The position numbers and the translations under genes are program-made. Shown piece by piece: positions 1 to 8,804 of a stretch of DNA of 38,584 nt. The notes under the pieces were generated by a model. It saw nothing but the letters and a program-made list of their open reading frames with translations, made no database searches and was not told where the DNA came from. Source of the DNA: Candidatus Binatia bacterium. GTDB taxonomy: Bacteria > Desulfobacterota > Binatia > HRBIN30 > BPIQ01. Numbering within the stretch: position 1 is the stretch's first letter; each line of letters starts with the position of its first letter. The stretch is from positions 104,923-143,506 of the forward strand of contig BPIQ01000004.1 of NCBI GenBank assembly GCA_026004195.1, written 5' to 3'.

Positions 1-653
1 CCGGCGAGAGTCCCGTCTTTCGTCACGTGCCCCACGAGAACGACCACGCACCCGCTTTTTTTCGCGAACTCGACGAACCGGGCGGTACATTCCCGGAGCT
101 GTCCCACGCTGCCCGCACTGGACTCGAGATCCACGCTCGAAACCGTCTGGATGGAGTCGACGCCGGCGACGGAAGCCTCGGATTCCGAGAGTCTGGACAG
201 AATGTTTTCGAGACAGGTCTCGGGCAGCACGAGAACGGCTTTTCCGTCGACACCGAGCCTCTTCGCCCGCAGTTTCAACTGGCCGGGCGACTCCTCGCCC
301 GAGACGTAAACGGCCCGGAGACGGTCCGAAAGATTCGCGAGCGCCTGGAGAAGAAGGGTCGACTTTCCGATCCCGGGATCCCCTCCGAGCAGGACCACGG
401 AACCCGGCACGAAACCCCCTCCGAGTACCCGATCGAGCTCGGAGATGCCCGTCCGCGAGCGTCCCGGGATGCGTTCCTCGAGCGTTCCGAGAACTCGCAG
501 CTCCGCGGCTTCGGGCCTCCTCGGGGGAGTTCGTGGCCCCTCGAACTCCTCGACGAACGAACTCCATTCCCCGCACCGGGGACACCGCCCGTAGCTACGG
601 GGAGAACGGTAACCGCAACTCTGGCAGACGTAGTCCGTGCGCTCCTTCGGCAC
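1..653 (-). CDS. radA: DNA repair protein RadA, 5' part (runs off the left edge)
   Basis: RadA is a RecA-like ATPase that acts on recombination intermediates in the cytoplasm. Visible in order: a C4 zinc finger with CxxC pairs at about residues 10-13 and 24-27, a RadA-type linker, a Walker A motif GDPGIGKST near residue 92, and a Walker B region (VAGVDSIQT) near residue 164. The KNRFG motif and the Lon-like C-terminal domain lie outside the window, so about 217 of roughly 450 residues are present. I chose the GTG at 653 because it places the first zinc cysteine at residue 10, as in the family; in-frame GTG codons upstream would add residues with no family counterpart. The gene diverges from bioA, with 135 bp between the starts. 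Confidence 0.95.
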   Translation of the reverse strand, partial: MPKERTDYVCQSCGYRSPRSYGRCPRCGEWSSFVEEFEGPRTPPRRPEAAELRVLGTLEERIPGRSRTGISELDRVLGGGFVPGSVVLLGGDPGIGKSTLLLQALANLSDRLRAVYVSGEESPGQLKLRAKRLGVDGKAVLVLPETCLENILSRLSESEASVAGVDSIQTVSSVDLESSAGSVGQLRECTARFVEFAKKSGCVVVLVGHVTKDGTLA

Positions 654-788
654 GGGTCCGCGATACAGCCTCCCGCGCGAAAAGTCCACGAGCGTTGACT
701 CGTGAAAGCCCCCGTCCTAACTGGCGTTTTTCACGACCGCTACGCGGAAAACTCGGGCCGTAAGCGCCCACGGGAACGCCGCAGGACC

Positions 789-2147
789 ATGCCACGTCGA
801 TCGGACCTCGTAGCCTGGGACCACCGCTATCTCTGGCATCCCTTCACGCAAATGCAGGAGTGGCTCGCCGAGGAGCCGCTCGTCGTCGCGAAGGCACAGG
901 GGAACTATCTCGTGGACGTTCGCGGGCGGCGCTATCTGGACGGCGTCGCCTCCCTCTGGTGCAACGTCCACGGCCACCGACACCCGAGGCTCGATCGGGC
1001 GCTGCGCCGGCAAATCGGCCGGGTAGCACACTCGACGCTTCTCGGGCTCGCCAACGTGCCCTCCATCGAGTGTGCCCGCGAGCTCGTCTCGGTGGCCCCG
1101 CCGGGCCTCACACGTGTCTTTTACTCGGACTCGGGGGCCACGGCCGTCGAGGTGGCGCTGCGCATGGCCGCCCAGTACTGGCAACTCGTCGGGGCCCCGC
1201 GACGGACCCGTTTCGTCTCTCTCACCGAGGGTTACCACGGAGACACGCTGGGCGCCGTGAGCGTGGGATATTCCGAGACATTCCACCGGTTCGTTCGGCC
1301 CCTGCTCTTCGAGGCGCTCAAGCTCGACCCCCCGCACGTTTTCCGCTGGCATCGTCGGCTCCCTCCGGAGGAGGCCGAAGCCGAAGCGCTCGCACAGGCG
1401 CGCGAGACGTTCTCGCGTCATGCCGAGGAGATCGCCGCACTCGTGATCGAACCGATCGTGCAAGGTGCGGCCGGCATGTGGACCCACTCCCCCCGCTATC
1501 TCCGCGAGGTGGCACGGCTTGCGAAGGAAGCCGGAGCGCTCGTGATCTGCGACGAGGTCGCCACCGGCTTCGGGCGGACCGGACGCATGTTCGCGGTCGA
1601 ACACGCGGAGCTTTCGCCCGACCTTCTGTGCCTGGGCAAGGGCATCACCGGTGGCTACATGGCTCTTGCCGCCACCCTCGCCCGCGAGGAAATCTTCGAA
1701 GCGTTCCTCGGGCCTTACGAAGAGTTCCGGGCCTTCTTTTACGGCCACACCTATACCGGCAACCCGCTGGCTTGTGCCGTCGCGCTCGAAAACCTCAGGA
1801 TCTTCCGGGAAGAGGCTACGGTGGAAAAAGCACGAGCCCTGTCGAGGGTTCTGGCGGACCTGCTCGAACGTTTCGTAGCACCCCTGCCCGCCGTCGGCGA
1901 CATCCGGCAGGCGGGTTGTATGATCGGTATCGAGCTCGTGCGCGACCGGGAGACCCGCCTCGCTTACAAGCCTCGCGACCGGATCGGCGCTCGCGTCTGC
2001 GGAGAGGTGCGCCGCTACGGGGTGGTCCTTCGGCCCCTGGGCTCCGTCATCGTTCTGATGCCCCCCCTTTCCCTGCGCTCCGACGAGGCGGAACACCTCG
2101 TGCGATCGACGGCGCAAGCCATCGCGGACGTGACCCGCATGGCATGA
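789..2147 (+). CDS. bioA: Adenosylmethionine-8-amino-7-oxononanoate aminotransferase
   Basis: A PLP-dependent class III aminotransferase that converts 8-amino-7-oxononanoate (KAPA) to 7,8-diaminopelargonate in biotin synthesis, using S-adenosylmethionine as amino donor. It is 452 residues from the ATG at 789. The BioA-typical N-terminus (WHPFTQMQEW) follows soon after that start. DEVATGFGRTG carries the PLP-contacting Asp255, and GKGITGG carries the Schiff-base Lys284. The frame stays open upstream to 702, but the added Arg-rich stretch does not resemble the family. bioD lies downstream with a small membrane protein between. Family assignment is strong; a related omega-transaminase is unlikely given bioD nearby. 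Confidence 0.93.
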   Translation: MPRRSDLVAWDHRYLWHPFTQMQEWLAEEPLVVAKAQGNYLVDVRGRRYLDGVASLWCNVHGHRHPRLDRALRRQIGRVAHSTLLGLANVPSIECARELVSVAPPGLTRVFYSDSGATAVEVALRMAAQYWQLVGAPRRTRFVSLTEGYHGDTLGAVSVGYSETFHRFVRPLLFEALKLDPPHVFRWHRRLPPEEAEAEALAQARETFSRHAEEIAALVIEPIVQGAAGMWTHSPRYLREVARLAKEAGALVICDEVATGFGRTGRMFAVEHAELSPDLLCLGKGITGGYMALAATLAREEIFEAFLGPYEEFRAFFYGHTYTGNPLACAVALENLRIFREEATVEKARALSRVLADLLERFVAPLPAVGDIRQAGCMIGIELVRDRETRLAYKPRDRIGARVCGEVRRYGVVLRPLGSVIVLMPPLSLRSDEAEHLVRSTAQAIADVTRMA

Positions 2148-2310
2148 GGGGACGCATGGGGTTTCCCCAGAACGGGCTCGGGAAGGCTCGTTTCGGTCGT
2201 CGCCGCACAAAAGTGTCGATCCGATAACGCTCCGCCCTTACACCCCGCCATCCGAGGCGTCGGCGGCGGGGGTTCCGGTGCGGTACGAGGGTTGCTAGCC
2301 CTAATTCGGC

Positions 2311-2511
2311 ATGACGACAGCCACGAGCACGATCCGATCCGAATGGGCGGAACGAGGCTGGATCGAGGCCGAAGGGCAACGAGAAGTTTCGAAGGCCCGT
2401 AGAGGCGACCGCGCGCCCGGGATGCCGCTTCTCGGCTTTCTCGTCGGAGGGCTCGTAAGTGGAGTCCTCTGGGGCCTGATCGGTCTCGGCATCTGGGCGT
2501 TTTTCGCATAA
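2311..2511 (+). CDS. Small single-pass membrane protein, unknown function
   Basis: A 66-residue ORF with a charged N-terminal half (about residues 1-36) and one C-terminal hydrophobic helix from about residue 39 to the end, rich in Gly, Leu and Val. It looks like a tail-anchored inner-membrane peptide. It sits between bioA and bioD on the same strand, with 163 bp upstream and 226 bp downstream, so it may be transcribed with the biotin genes or on its own. No family is recognised. Support is the clean amphipathic-then-hydrophobic layout and sensible codon use; the lack of a clear Shine-Dalgarno sequence lowers certainty. Confidence 0.5.
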   Translation: MTTATSTIRSEWAERGWIEAEGQREVSKARRGDRAPGMPLLGFLVGGLVSGVLWGLIGLGIWAFFA

Positions 2512-2737
2512 TCCGCAGTCGCACCCTCACCTGCTCGAAGCGGACCTCGCCTCGTAAGGCAAAGCGCATCGGCCTTTGCCTCGGGCGCGAGCCCGGACGG
2601 TTCGTCTCCGAGGGCCCCTCTCCCGAAGTTCGACCCGCGAGCAGTCGGGGAGGCCCTTTCGAGCTCACCGGCGCCTTTCCCGAGCGAACTCGAGGGTCCG
2701 GTTTCGAAATCCGTAGCCCCCTGCTAGGAAGTGCTTC

Positions 2738-3460
2738 GTGGCGTCGGCCTTTTTCGTTACGGGCACGGATACGGGCGTCGGCAAGACGTTCCTCGGTTGC
2801 GCTCTTCTCGCCCTACTCGAAGCCCGGGGCCGGAAGTGCGCGCCGCTCAAGGTAGCGGAGACGGGGTGCCGGACGAGCCCCGCGGGGCTCTTTCCGTCCG
2901 ATGCCGCGCTCTTACGGTACTTCTCGAGGTGCACGGCCGCCCTCGAGACCGTCTGCCCCTACCGCTTCGAAGAGCCCTTGGCACCTTGGGTAGCGGCCCG
3001 CCGAAGGGGCGGAGACGTCGAGCTTCCGAGAATCCGGCAAGCCTTCGAAACCCTCGCTGCGGAGGCCGAATTCGTACTGGTCGAGGGAGCAGGGGGCTTC
3101 CTGGTGCCACTCGGCACCGGGTCGACCATGGCCGACCTGTGCCGGCACTGGCGCCTTCCGGTTCTTCTGGTCGTGGGCTCGAAACTGGGGGCGCTCAACC
3201 ACACCTTGCTGACCGTCGAAGCCATCGAGAGAAGGGGCCTTCCGTTCCTCGGTTACGTGGTCAATTTTCCCGAGCCCGGGCGAGACTTGGCTGCGGAAAC
3301 CAATGTCGGGGTCCTGCGGGAGCTCCTCGGTAGCCCCCTAGGGGTGCTCCCCCGTGCTCCGTTCCCACTCGAAGACCGCGAGGAGATTCGGGAAAAGCTC
3401 GTGCAGTTCGCGCGGGAACACCTGGACGTGGAAGCGTTTCTCGACCGGCTGGCGCGTTGA
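2738..3460 (+). CDS. bioD: Dethiobiotin synthetase
   Basis: An ATP-dependent enzyme that closes the ureido ring of dethiobiotin from diaminopelargonate and CO2, the step after BioA. The 240-residue product has the BioD P-loop TGTDTGVGKT at residues 8-17, the conserved PLKVAETG-type segment (usually PxKPxxTG) near residue 37, and VEGAGG at 115-120, which helps bind Mg-ATP. Start is GTG at 2738, preceded by AGGAAG at a good distance. It ends 94 bp before the oxoamine synthase gene. Length and motifs are normal for the family. Confidence 0.94.
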   Translation: MASAFFVTGTDTGVGKTFLGCALLALLEARGRKCAPLKVAETGCRTSPAGLFPSDAALLRYFSRCTAALETVCPYRFEEPLAPWVAARRRGGDVELPRIRQAFETLAAEAEFVLVEGAGGFLVPLGTGSTMADLCRHWRLPVLLVVGSKLGALNHTLLTVEAIERRGLPFLGYVVNFPEPGRDLAAETNVGVLRELLGSPLGVLPRAPFPLEDREEIREKLVQFAREHLDVEAFLDRLAR

Positions 3461-3554
3461 AAATGCGCCGCCCCCCGGAACTTCCTGCCCCTTTCTGCTA
3501 TTGACAGAATGGGATCACCTCGATAACGAGTCCGCGGGGCGGGGTTTTCAGGGG

Positions 3555-4829
3555 ATGAAGCGCGCAAAAGAACCCGACGAACGCCGAAACGTGCGGCAGC
3601 GGTTCGTCCTCCCGTTCGAGCCCCTCTTGAAACGGGTCGACGAAGCACGGGAGCAAGGGGTTTATCCCTTTTACTGGGCCGTCCTTACCGCGAACGGTCG
3701 GGAACCCGAGCGGAGAGTGGTTCTTACGGCCAACGACTACCTCGGGCTCACGAAGGATCCGCGGGTTCGCGAGGCGGCACAAGCCGCCATTGCCCGCTAC
3801 GGCACGAGCCTCTGCGCCTCGCCGCTGGCCGGAGGGTACACGGAACTCCACCGAGAGCTCGAACGCCGCCTCGCGCGGTTTCTCGAACAAGAAGACGCGG
3901 CTCTGTTCGCGACGGGCTACCAAGCGAACGTGGGTATCGTCTCGGCTCTGGTGGGCCGCGGGGATCTCGTCCTCGCCGATGTCTTCGACCACGCCTCCAT
4001 CGTGGACGGCGCACGCCTTTCGGGGGCCGAAGTTCGCTTCTTCCGCCACAACAGCGTCCGGCACCTCGGGTCGCTGCTCCAGAAGCACTCCGCCGGACGC
4101 CGAACCCTGGTGATCGTCGAAGGAGTCTACAGCGCCGACGGCGACGTCGCGCCGCTGCCCGAGATTTGCGCCACGGCTCACGACCACGGGGCCGTCGTCA
4201 TGGTCGACGAGGCTCACTCGCTCGGCGTGCTGGGGCCCAGGGGTGCCGGCGCAGCCGAGCATTTCGGTCTTCTGGGCGACGTGGACCTCGTGATGGGGAC
4301 GTTGAGCAAGTCGCTCGCCAGCGTGGGTGGCTTCGTGGCGGGAGACCGCTCCCTCGTGGACGTGATCCGCCACCATGCACGCTCGCTGATCTTCTCCGCC
4401 GTGCTGCCCCCCGCGAACGTGGCCGCAGCCCTGGCGTCCCTCGACATCCTCGAGCGGGAGAAAGAGCAGCGGTGGAGGCTCTGGAACAACGCGCGCACGT
4501 TTCTTACCGGGCTCCGCCGCCTGGGCCTCGACACCATGCACAGCGTCACTCCCGTGATCCCGGTGCTCGTCGGGAGCGAATCCCGTGCCGTGGAAGTCAC
4601 GGCCGCGCTCCGAGAAAAAGGCGTCCTGGTGTGCCCGGCCATCCCACCCATGGTGCAAGCCCACCTGAGCCGTGTCCGAGCTCATGTCACGGCGGCGCAC
4701 GACGCCGCCGAGCTCGGGTACGCTCTCGACGCGTTCGGGGAAGTCGCCTCGCGGTACGGCCTGCCGCGCCGAGAGCGGGCGGACGAAGACGTCCTCGAGC
4801 CCGAAGGTCTCGCCTCGCAGGCTCCATGA
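3555..4829 (+). CDS. Alpha-oxoamine synthase, probable serine palmitoyltransferase (BioF possible)
   Basis: A PLP enzyme that condenses an amino acid with an acyl thioester and releases CO2. Of 424 residues, His146 (DHASIVDG) should stack on the PLP ring, Asp218 and His221 (DEAHSLG) contact the cofactor, and Lys252 (GTLSKSLASVGG) should form the Schiff base. The SKSxAS-GGF pattern, the RSLIFSAVLPP block and the TPVIPVLVG segment resemble serine palmitoyltransferase and KBL rather than typical KAPA synthase. The stop overlaps the ACP start (ATGA), and an acyl-AMP ligase follows, the same trio used for ACP-dependent sphingoid base synthesis in Caulobacter. The close bioA-bioD pair makes a BioF role, or a double role, a real alternative. 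The ATG at 3555 follows CAGGGG; the frame is open further upstream without family-like sequence. Confidence 0.8.
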   Translation: MKRAKEPDERRNVRQRFVLPFEPLLKRVDEAREQGVYPFYWAVLTANGREPERRVVLTANDYLGLTKDPRVREAAQAAIARYGTSLCASPLAGGYTELHRELERRLARFLEQEDAALFATGYQANVGIVSALVGRGDLVLADVFDHASIVDGARLSGAEVRFFRHNSVRHLGSLLQKHSAGRRTLVIVEGVYSADGDVAPLPEICATAHDHGAVVMVDEAHSLGVLGPRGAGAAEHFGLLGDVDLVMGTLSKSLASVGGFVAGDRSLVDVIRHHARSLIFSAVLPPANVAAALASLDILEREKEQRWRLWNNARTFLTGLRRLGLDTMHSVTPVIPVLVGSESRAVEVTAALREKGVLVCPAIPPMVQAHLSRVRAHVTAAHDAAELGYALDAFGEVASRYGLPRRERADEDVLEPEGLASQAP

Positions 4830-5122
4830 CCTCGAGGGGAGACCGACCTCCGTCCGTGGCCACTCCCTCCCTCGAAGACGTGAAGGCCACGCTGCGCCGG
4901 CTGATCGAAGAGAACGCGGGGATTCCCGCGAGTTCGATCCGGGACGACTCCACGATCGACGGCGATCTGGCCATGGACTCGCTTTCGTTCGTTTCTCTTC
5001 AGGTCGCGGTCGAGGAAGAGTACGACATCAGCTGCGACCCCGAAGAGATCGAGCGGCGCAACCGTTTCGACGCGATCGCCCAGCTCGTCCACGAACTCGT
5101 GCTCGCGCGTTCGGGTTCCTGA
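4826..5122 (+). CDS. Acyl carrier protein
   Basis: A 98-residue ACP with the phosphopantetheine attachment site MDSLSF, the serine being residue 52, followed by an acidic helix. It overlaps the oxoamine synthase stop by 4 bp (ATGA) and lies 14 bp before the acyl-AMP ligase, so it probably carries the fatty acyl chain activated by that ligase to the serine-palmitoyltransferase-like enzyme. A roughly 15-residue leader before the first helix is longer than in housekeeping AcpP. It is probably dedicated to this pathway and not the general fatty acid synthase carrier; that is inferred from context. Confidence 0.9.
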   Translation: MTSRGDRPPSVATPSLEDVKATLRRLIEENAGIPASSIRDDSTIDGDLAMDSLSFVSLQVAVEEEYDISCDPEEIERRNRFDAIAQLVHELVLARSGS

Positions 5123-5136
5123 GACGGGAGACAGCC

Positions 5137-6783
5137 GTGGCGGCGCGTACTCTCACCGAAGGGCTCGAAGGGCAGGTCGCGCGCGACCCCGGGGCGGTCG
5201 CCTTCGTCCTCGAAAGCCTCGAAAACCCGCCACTCGAGGTGCGGCGCGGGCCCTTGCGAGAAGGTGCCCTCCGGATGGCCCGAGGACTCGTCTCCCTCGG
5301 GCTCCGCCGGGGCGGGCGCGTGCTTCTGATGTTGCCCACGAGCGTCGAGTTCGTGGAGCTTTTCTTCGGGACGCTCGACGCGGGAGGCACGCCGGTACCC
5401 GCTTACCCCCCCGTCAACGCGCGACAGCTCGCCGACCTCGGCAGGTCGCTCGAAAAATTCGGTCGCACGTCGGGGACCGAGCTGGCCGTCCTCCCCGGCT
5501 TTCTGCGCGACGGGCTGCCCGTGCTCGAAGGAGTGCGCGTCACCACCCCCGAGGAAATCCGCGAAGCCGGGAAAAAACCGGTCGCGCTGCCACCGCCGCC
5601 GGGCCCCGACGATCTCGCTCTGGTTCAGTTTTCTTCCGGCAGCACCGGCGATCCCAAGGGGATCTGTCTCTCCCATGCCAACATCCTGAGCAACATCCTC
5701 GCCTTCGCGGATCGCCTGCAGCAGAGCTCGTCCGACGTGTGCGTGACCTGGCTACCCCTCTACCACGACATGGGTCTGATCGGGACGCTCCTCGCCCCCA
5801 TTCTCCGGGGCGTGCCTCTGGCCCTGCTCTCGCCCCTGGACTTCCTGCGGCGCCCGGTGTCGTGGATCCGGCTCCTCTCGAAGTACCGCGCGACGATCGG
5901 CGTGGCCCCGCAGTTCGCATACAGCCTCTGCGCGCGGAAGGTGGACCCCGGGGAACTCTCGGATCTCGACCTTTCCTGTGTCCGCGTGCTCCTGAACGGA
6001 GCCGAGCCGATCCATCCCGAAGGGATCGACGCCTTCGAGGAGAAGCTCGCACCGCTGGGCCTTCGGCGCGGCGTCGTGACACCGTGCTACGGCCTGGGCG
6101 AGGCGACGCTGGCCGTCACGATGCGAGCACCCGGGAGCGGCGCTCCGAGCATCGACGTCCCGGTCGCCGAGGGGACGACGATGCGGGTCGCCTCGGTGGG
6201 CCCACCCGTCCTCGGGACGGAGGTGCGGATCCGCGACGAGCGGGGGAACTGGTTGCCGGAGGATCGGATCGGGGAGATCTGCGTTCGCGGGCCCTCGGTC
6301 TGCGTCGGATATCTCCGGGGCGACCGGATCGAGCCCGCGACGGACGCCGAGGGTTGGCTCCCCACGGGGGACCTCGGACTCCTCCACGGGGGAGAGCTCT
6401 ACGTCACGGGCCGAAAAAAAGACCTCGTCATCGTCGGCGGCCGCAACCTCTACCCCCAGGAAATCGAGGCCGAAGCCGGGAAGATCGCGGGCGTGCGTCC
6501 GGGGCGGATCGTGGCGTTCGGAATCGCCGAGCCCCGGCGGGACACGGAAGCGCTGGTCGTCGTGGCCGAAGCCGTGGACGACCGGCGTGGCGAGGAAATC
6601 GTCGGCGAACTCCGGCGCTCGTTACTCGCGAAGTTCGGCGTGGCGCCCTACGACGTGCTTCTGGTGGGCAAGGGAGAGGTGCCCCGGACCACGAGCGGAA
6701 AGCTTCGGAGGAGCGAGGCGAGAGCGATGTACCTCGGCGGAAACTTCTCCCACGTCCTCTACCGGCTGCGGTCCGCCCCCTAG
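5137..6783 (+). CDS. Fatty-acyl-AMP ligase / acyl-ACP synthetase (FAAL type)
   Basis: An adenylate-forming enzyme expected to activate a fatty acid as acyl-AMP and load it on the neighbouring ACP. It is 548 residues from GTG 5137, preceded by GGGAG. Visible motifs are the P-loop-like SSGSTGDPKG (166-175), the FAAL-typical LPLYHDMGLIG around residues 206-216, and the C-terminal SGKLRR with Lys522. The HDMGL motif separates FAALs from ordinary acyl-CoA ligases. The stop codon overlaps the convergent stop of the Tam41-like gene by 4 bp. Acyl-CoA synthesis cannot be excluded without knowing whether the FAAL-specific insertion is present. Confidence 0.88.
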   Translation: MAARTLTEGLEGQVARDPGAVAFVLESLENPPLEVRRGPLREGALRMARGLVSLGLRRGGRVLLMLPTSVEFVELFFGTLDAGGTPVPAYPPVNARQLADLGRSLEKFGRTSGTELAVLPGFLRDGLPVLEGVRVTTPEEIREAGKKPVALPPPPGPDDLALVQFSSGSTGDPKGICLSHANILSNILAFADRLQQSSSDVCVTWLPLYHDMGLIGTLLAPILRGVPLALLSPLDFLRRPVSWIRLLSKYRATIGVAPQFAYSLCARKVDPGELSDLDLSCVRVLLNGAEPIHPEGIDAFEEKLAPLGLRRGVVTPCYGLGEATLAVTMRAPGSGAPSIDVPVAEGTTMRVASVGPPVLGTEVRIRDERGNWLPEDRIGEICVRGPSVCVGYLRGDRIEPATDAEGWLPTGDLGLLHGGELYVTGRKKDLVIVGGRNLYPQEIEAEAGKIAGVRPGRIVAFGIAEPRRDTEALVVVAEAVDDRRGEEIVGELRRSLLAKFGVAPYDVLLVGKGEVPRTTSGKLRRSEARAMYLGGNFSHVLYRLRSAP

Positions 6784-7724
6784 CGGAAAGCCCCCCGCCG
6801 GAAGAGGTCCCAGAAGACCCGCGCCAGGCCCACGATCCGAAACCGTCCCTCGAGAAGCTTGCGGTCCGCTCGAATCCCGGAATGCCGTTCGATCTTCCAG
6901 AGGACGTAGTCCACACCTCCCCGGAAGGTGACCCACCCTTTCAGGATCCGGAGAAGCGAGAGCCCCTTCCCGAGCCACGCCCTCGCACGCCACGCCCACC
7001 GGCCACGGCTCCTCGCCAGGCGCGACAATCGCGAGCGAAAGCGGTCGGCACCGAGCCTTTCCAGACCGGCCGCCGGGGCAACGAGCCCCGTCACCTCGCG
7101 GTAGCGCGCCGGCGCCGCTGCGAAAAGCTTCTCCGCTACGTCCTCCCTTTCCGAGCGGAGCTCCGTGCCGTAGGACGCCCGAAATCCGGCCACCCACAAC
7201 TCGCGGCTCGAAAACTCCTCCGGCACGAGCGGAAGCGAACGAACCACGAAGGTTCGCACGGCTTCCGCGAGAGCCACCGTGACGGTCCGGCGAGCTTGGG
7301 CGTCCCTCGCGTAAAGCAGGGCGCACGGCTGGCTGAAACGCGCCCAGAAGTAGGGATGAAAAGCCCGCTCGGAGACCGAACGGCGGAACTTCTCCACGGA
7401 CACGACGGCGTACTTGGCGCGCAGGGTCTCGCCGTCGCGGCTCTGCTCGACGTAGAACACGTTGGGCGGGAGCAGCCAGTTCGCGAACGCGAGGGCAAGG
7501 CGCCCGTAGTACGCTCCGTAACCGCGGACGAGAACGTAGAAATCGAGGACCCCCTCGCGGTCGTCCCGCCTGCGAAAGTTGGAACCGTAGAAGAGGATCG
7601 CGTCGATGGCCCCGCGTTCGGCGTCCGCCCGAACGAGACTCCTGGCCAATACCATGGCTCCCTCGGGTACGGGCTCCTGGAGCTCACGCGAGACCAGCTC
7701 CACGAGCTCGGAAGAGACGGTCAT
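6780..7724 (-). CDS. Tam41-like nucleotidyltransferase (possible CDP-lipid synthase)
   Basis: 314 residues. The N-terminal half has the layout of Tam41/Mmp37, the mitochondrial CDP-diacylglycerol synthase: YGS at 46-48, an LDF acidic site at 60-62, PNVFYVE at 87-93, RAKYAVVS at 102-109 and FWARFSQP at 126-133. In the nucleotidyltransferase fold, the YGS segment and the Asp of LDF would bind nucleotide and metal. The C-terminal region is basic with some hydrophobic stretches, consistent with membrane association. Its ATG overlaps the stop of the lipid kinase gene (ATGA), so the two are translationally coupled. A kinase product (phospho-lipid) and CTP would be fitting substrates. Similarity is judged by eye from short motifs, so the reaction is a hypothesis. 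Confidence 0.65.
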   Translation of the reverse strand: MTVSSELVELVSRELQEPVPEGAMVLARSLVRADAERGAIDAILFYGSNFRRRDDREGVLDFYVLVRGYGAYYGRLALAFANWLLPPNVFYVEQSRDGETLRAKYAVVSVEKFRRSVSERAFHPYFWARFSQPCALLYARDAQARRTVTVALAEAVRTFVVRSLPLVPEEFSSRELWVAGFRASYGTELRSEREDVAEKLFAAAPARYREVTGLVAPAAGLERLGADRFRSRLSRLARSRGRWAWRARAWLGKGLSLLRILKGWVTFRGGVDYVLWKIERHSGIRADRKLLEGRFRIVGLARVFWDLFRRGAFR

Positions 7725-8788
7725 CGAACCGGGAGGCGGTAGAAGGGCGCGGTGACACCGTTCACGAGGTCGAGCGGCACCCCTTTCCGGCTCTCGAAAA
7801 GCTCCCCGTCGAGCGCGAAGCCACCCTCGAATTCGAGACGCACGCATCGGGCGTTCGCGCTCAGGTACCCGTTCTCGCGGGTGACGAACGAATTGGGGCG
7901 CCCCCTCATGATCGGCAGAACGACGCGGAGCGCGTGCTGCGGGGCATATCGGATCGCCGTGAACCTGAGCGGTGCCGGTCCCTCGCCCCAGAAGGGTCGC
8001 AACCCGAAAAGGAGCCGCCGGAGAGTCGTGACCTGTACGCCGAGAAAATCCCCTTCCTCGATCGTTTCTCCGTCGACTTCCCCGCTCATCCGAAGAGGCG
8101 GAATCAGCGATCCCCTCGGGCCGAAGAGGATCTGGCCCAGGACGAGAGCGAGTGTGATGCCGGGACCCGTCTCCCCCCGTGCCCCGGCTCGCTGGATCCA
8201 CTCCCGACAAAAGCGGATACCGTGGTAGATGGCTCCGGCGGCGAAATACATGCCGTAAAGGTCGAGGCGGCGGTCCGCGGAAAGCAGGCGGAGGACCGGA
8301 CGATGCTCGAGCCGCCCGGGAAGCCTCCCGAGCCGTGCGTCCTCGAGAACCTTCCGGAGAACGGACGCCGGATCGCCCCTCGAGCCCACGTCGCCCGCCG
8401 TCATGTTCGTCGTCCCTCCCGGCAAGACCAGGAGCAGGGGGAAAAAGCCCGTCGTCCGTCGGCGAAAAAGGCAAGTCAGGACGGCTTGCACGGTGCCGTC
8501 GCCTCCGTTGACCGCGAGCAGTTCCACGCCATCCCGCAGAAGCATGTCGACCGCGTCGTGAATCCCCGCCTCGTCGAACACCTCGAAATGCCGAACGTCA
8601 CGGTGTTCGCCGAGGAGCTCGAGGATCCGGCGGAACTTTCTCCGAGCGAGATTCCGGCCCGCCCTCGGATTGTTCACGACCCCCACCCGGATGGCGCGCG
8701 GAAGCTCGAGGGGCGGCTCGAGAACGGGAAGGAGAGAAAGCTCGTTCGAGTCCCGGGCTCGCCCGGGATAGTGCGACAGGGGATTCAA
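7721..8788 (-). CDS. Lipid kinase, diacylglycerol/sphingosine kinase (DAGK/LCB5) family
   Basis: 355 residues with the DAGK catalytic domain: VNNPRAGRN at 38-46, the nucleotide-binding GGDGT at 95-99, and PGGTTN at 123-128, with a C-terminal domain ending in a FALDGE motif. The family phosphorylates diacylglycerol, sphingoid bases or ceramide at the inner membrane. It lies between the CDP-alcohol transferase gene (16 bp gap) and the Tam41-like gene (4 bp overlap), in the operon next to the ceramide genes, so a ceramide or diacylglycerol substrate is likely. The start is a TTG at 8788 with a GAGGA ribosome site about 9 bases upstream; a later start near residue 35 would still keep the whole kinase fold. 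Confidence 0.85.
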   Translation of the reverse strand: MNPLSHYPGRARDSNELSLLPVLEPPLELPRAIRVGVVNNPRAGRNLARRKFRRILELLGEHRDVRHFEVFDEAGIHDAVDMLLRDGVELLAVNGGDGTVQAVLTCLFRRRTTGFFPLLLVLPGGTTNMTAGDVGSRGDPASVLRKVLEDARLGRLPGRLEHRPVLRLLSADRRLDLYGMYFAAGAIYHGIRFCREWIQRAGARGETGPGITLALVLGQILFGPRGSLIPPLRMSGEVDGETIEEGDFLGVQVTTLRRLLFGLRPFWGEGPAPLRFTAIRYAPQHALRVVLPIMRGRPNSFVTRENGYLSANARCVRLEFEGGFALDGELFESRKGVPLDLVNGVTAPFYRLPVR

Positions 8789-8804
8789 CGAAGTGTTCCT
8801 CGAT

